64,000 nt of DNA from Pholis gunnellus (taxonomy: Eukaryota; Chordata; Actinopteri; Perciformes; Pholidae): the NCBI GenBank assembly GCA_910591455.2, contig OU342809.1, positions 21,756,349 through 21,820,348 on the forward strand. Reading direction: 5' to 3'. Below, piece after piece: positions 62,859 to 64,000 of the stretch; the stretch's first letter is position 1; each line of letters opens with the position of its first letter. The notes beneath the pieces were generated by a model. That model did no database searches. It worked only from the letters and a program-made list of their open reading frames with translations, and was not told the origin of the DNA. The position numbers were made by a program, and so were the translations under genes.

Positions 62859-63376
62859 GTAACACATACCTCTGTGCCTGCGTACATCTGGAGGACTGCG
62901 AACTAAGATTCATGGTTATATTCAACATGTTTTCCTCACACATCCTCTGATCTACTCTCTTGATTCACAGGATGTTTTCCATCTCTTGCCTCCAGACTTT
63001 CTACAATCTGTAACACCGATGCAAAGTTGGAGCTAAACAGCGACCCAAACGTTTTTAGATTGGCAATAAACACCATTTGGAATTTCTTTGTTAAAATATA
63101 AGCCGTATTGATCACAATACATGTGGCTGCCTCCACTGCAGACTAATCATATTACTATTTCATGTTTAAGATGATGTAACCCTAACATGGACAAACGCAT
63201 ATCTAGCTGCACGTACCAATAGACCGTGTATTTAATCTAGCTGTGTGGTAAACAACAGTCAACTCTCAGGGAGACAATCAACGTCGCTGACACGTTATTT
63301 GACTTTTTTTGTTTTTGTGTCATTTATCTGGAGATGACATAGTTTCCTTTCCTGTTGTGTTGTAATGTGACTGCAG
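62859..63376 (+). other. phaf1: phaf1 intron 8
   Basis: 518 bp, no additional feature seen. Confidence 0.85.
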
Positions 63377-63510
63377 GCTGTGGTCCAGGTGTGATGGCTG
63401 ATGCTAAAGTCAGGTCCCTAGAAAGGAGCATCTACTTTGGAGATTCCTGTCAAGATGTGCTGGGTGCTCTGGGCTCGCCACATAAAGTCTTCTACAAGTC
63501 TGAGGACAAG
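63377..63510 (+). CDS. phaf1: phaf1 coding exon 9 (residues 221-265)
   Basis: Encodes GCGPGVMADAKVRSLERSIY then FGDSCQDVLGALGSPHKVFY and KSEDK. 134 bp, acceptor CTGCAG, donor aag|GTAGAA, phase 0 at the end. FGDSCQDV...LGSPHKVFYKSEDK is diagnostic for UPF0183. Confidence 0.97.
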
Positions 63511-63954
63511 GTAGAAAAACAGTTTCTTGTAGTATTCTACGTGTTGTTGTTTGAACGACTTGTGTTATCTTCACTATGCCCTGAAATAAATCAATCATTA
63601 AGAGGAAATCTATTGATAACAGAGGGGGCCTCTGTGTCCTTAAGGCGTGTGAGTGTCTGTGTTTTGGCTTCACAGTTTATTAAAAACATATTCTAGAAGC
63701 TGATTTTAATGAATAAAAACAAAAAGCCTGACACCTTTGCCATAATGTTTGCCATATGCATTAACACAGCCAAAATATCCACCGGTGATATGAAAAGTAT
63801 AGCTAAGAAATACTTATATTATACAGTGGATTAGTTTACTGTGTAGTCTGAAAGTGGTCAACAGCGACAAAACCGTTTCTTGGTATCTGCATTGATAGTG
63901 AAGACGTATATTATATTGATCCTCTACGTCTTCATGTGTTCTTGTTTATTTTAG
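63511..63954 (+). other. phaf1: phaf1 intron 9
   Basis: 444 bp, AT-rich, acceptor TTTTAG. Confidence 0.9.
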
Positions 63955-64000
63955 ATGAAGATCCACTCTCCGTCACCTCACAAGCAGGTTCCTTCTAAAT
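63955..64000 (+). CDS. phaf1: phaf1 coding exon 10, cut by the window end (residues 266-280+)
   Basis: Encodes MKIHSPSPHKQVPSK and the first base of the next codon, consistent with the family's continuation into a CNDYFFNY block. The remaining ~140 residues lie beyond the window. Confidence 0.95.
   Translation, partial: MKIHSPSPHKQVPSK

Overview
This is vertebrate nuclear DNA, almost certainly from a ray-finned (teleost) fish. Coding exons are short, GT-AG bounded and spread over tens of kb. Very long (CA)n/(CT)n microsatellites are everywhere, and several interspersed repeats resemble families I associate with teleost, especially percomorph, genomes. The species cannot be named from the window.

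Three genes lie on the + strand. (1) Positions 1-~3.8 kb hold the 3' end of gnao1 (G protein alpha-o): intron, the last coding exon at 1469-1656, then a probable 3'UTR. (2) Positions ~25.7-53 kb hold the complete coding sequence of cbfb (core-binding factor subunit beta) in six exons (26026-26103, 26696-26782, 32655-32771, 45643-45759, 45870-45965, 52767-52838). Every junction keeps frame and the product is 188 residues. (3) From ~57.5 kb to the window edge lies the 5' two thirds of phaf1 (c16orf70 homologue, UPF0183, autophagy factor): ten coding exons from 58741, cut at position 64000 near residue 280.

The ~22 kb between gnao1 and cbfb has no gene I can support. It holds microsatellites, a perfect 28-bp-arm palindrome, a solo-LTR-like element, a 0.65-kb element with terminal inverted repeats, a decayed LINE reverse-transcriptase fragment, a 9-bp minisatellite and pieces of dispersed fish repeats. 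The cbfb introns and the cbfb-phaf1 interval are similar. Most long open frames in the window are translations of simple repeats.

The proteins belong to separate processes: Go signalling, RUNX-partner transcription and autophagosome assembly. cbfb next to phaf1 matches the human 16q22.1 order; gnao1 directly upstream does not match human (16q12.2) and suggests a fish-lineage rearrangement. I found no undescribed multi-gene system. The observations most worth checking concern cbfb splicing (a UG-repeat 3' splice site with a NAGNAG acceptor in a 110-nt intron), its GA-repeat promoter, the long palindrome, and homopolymer C/G tracts.
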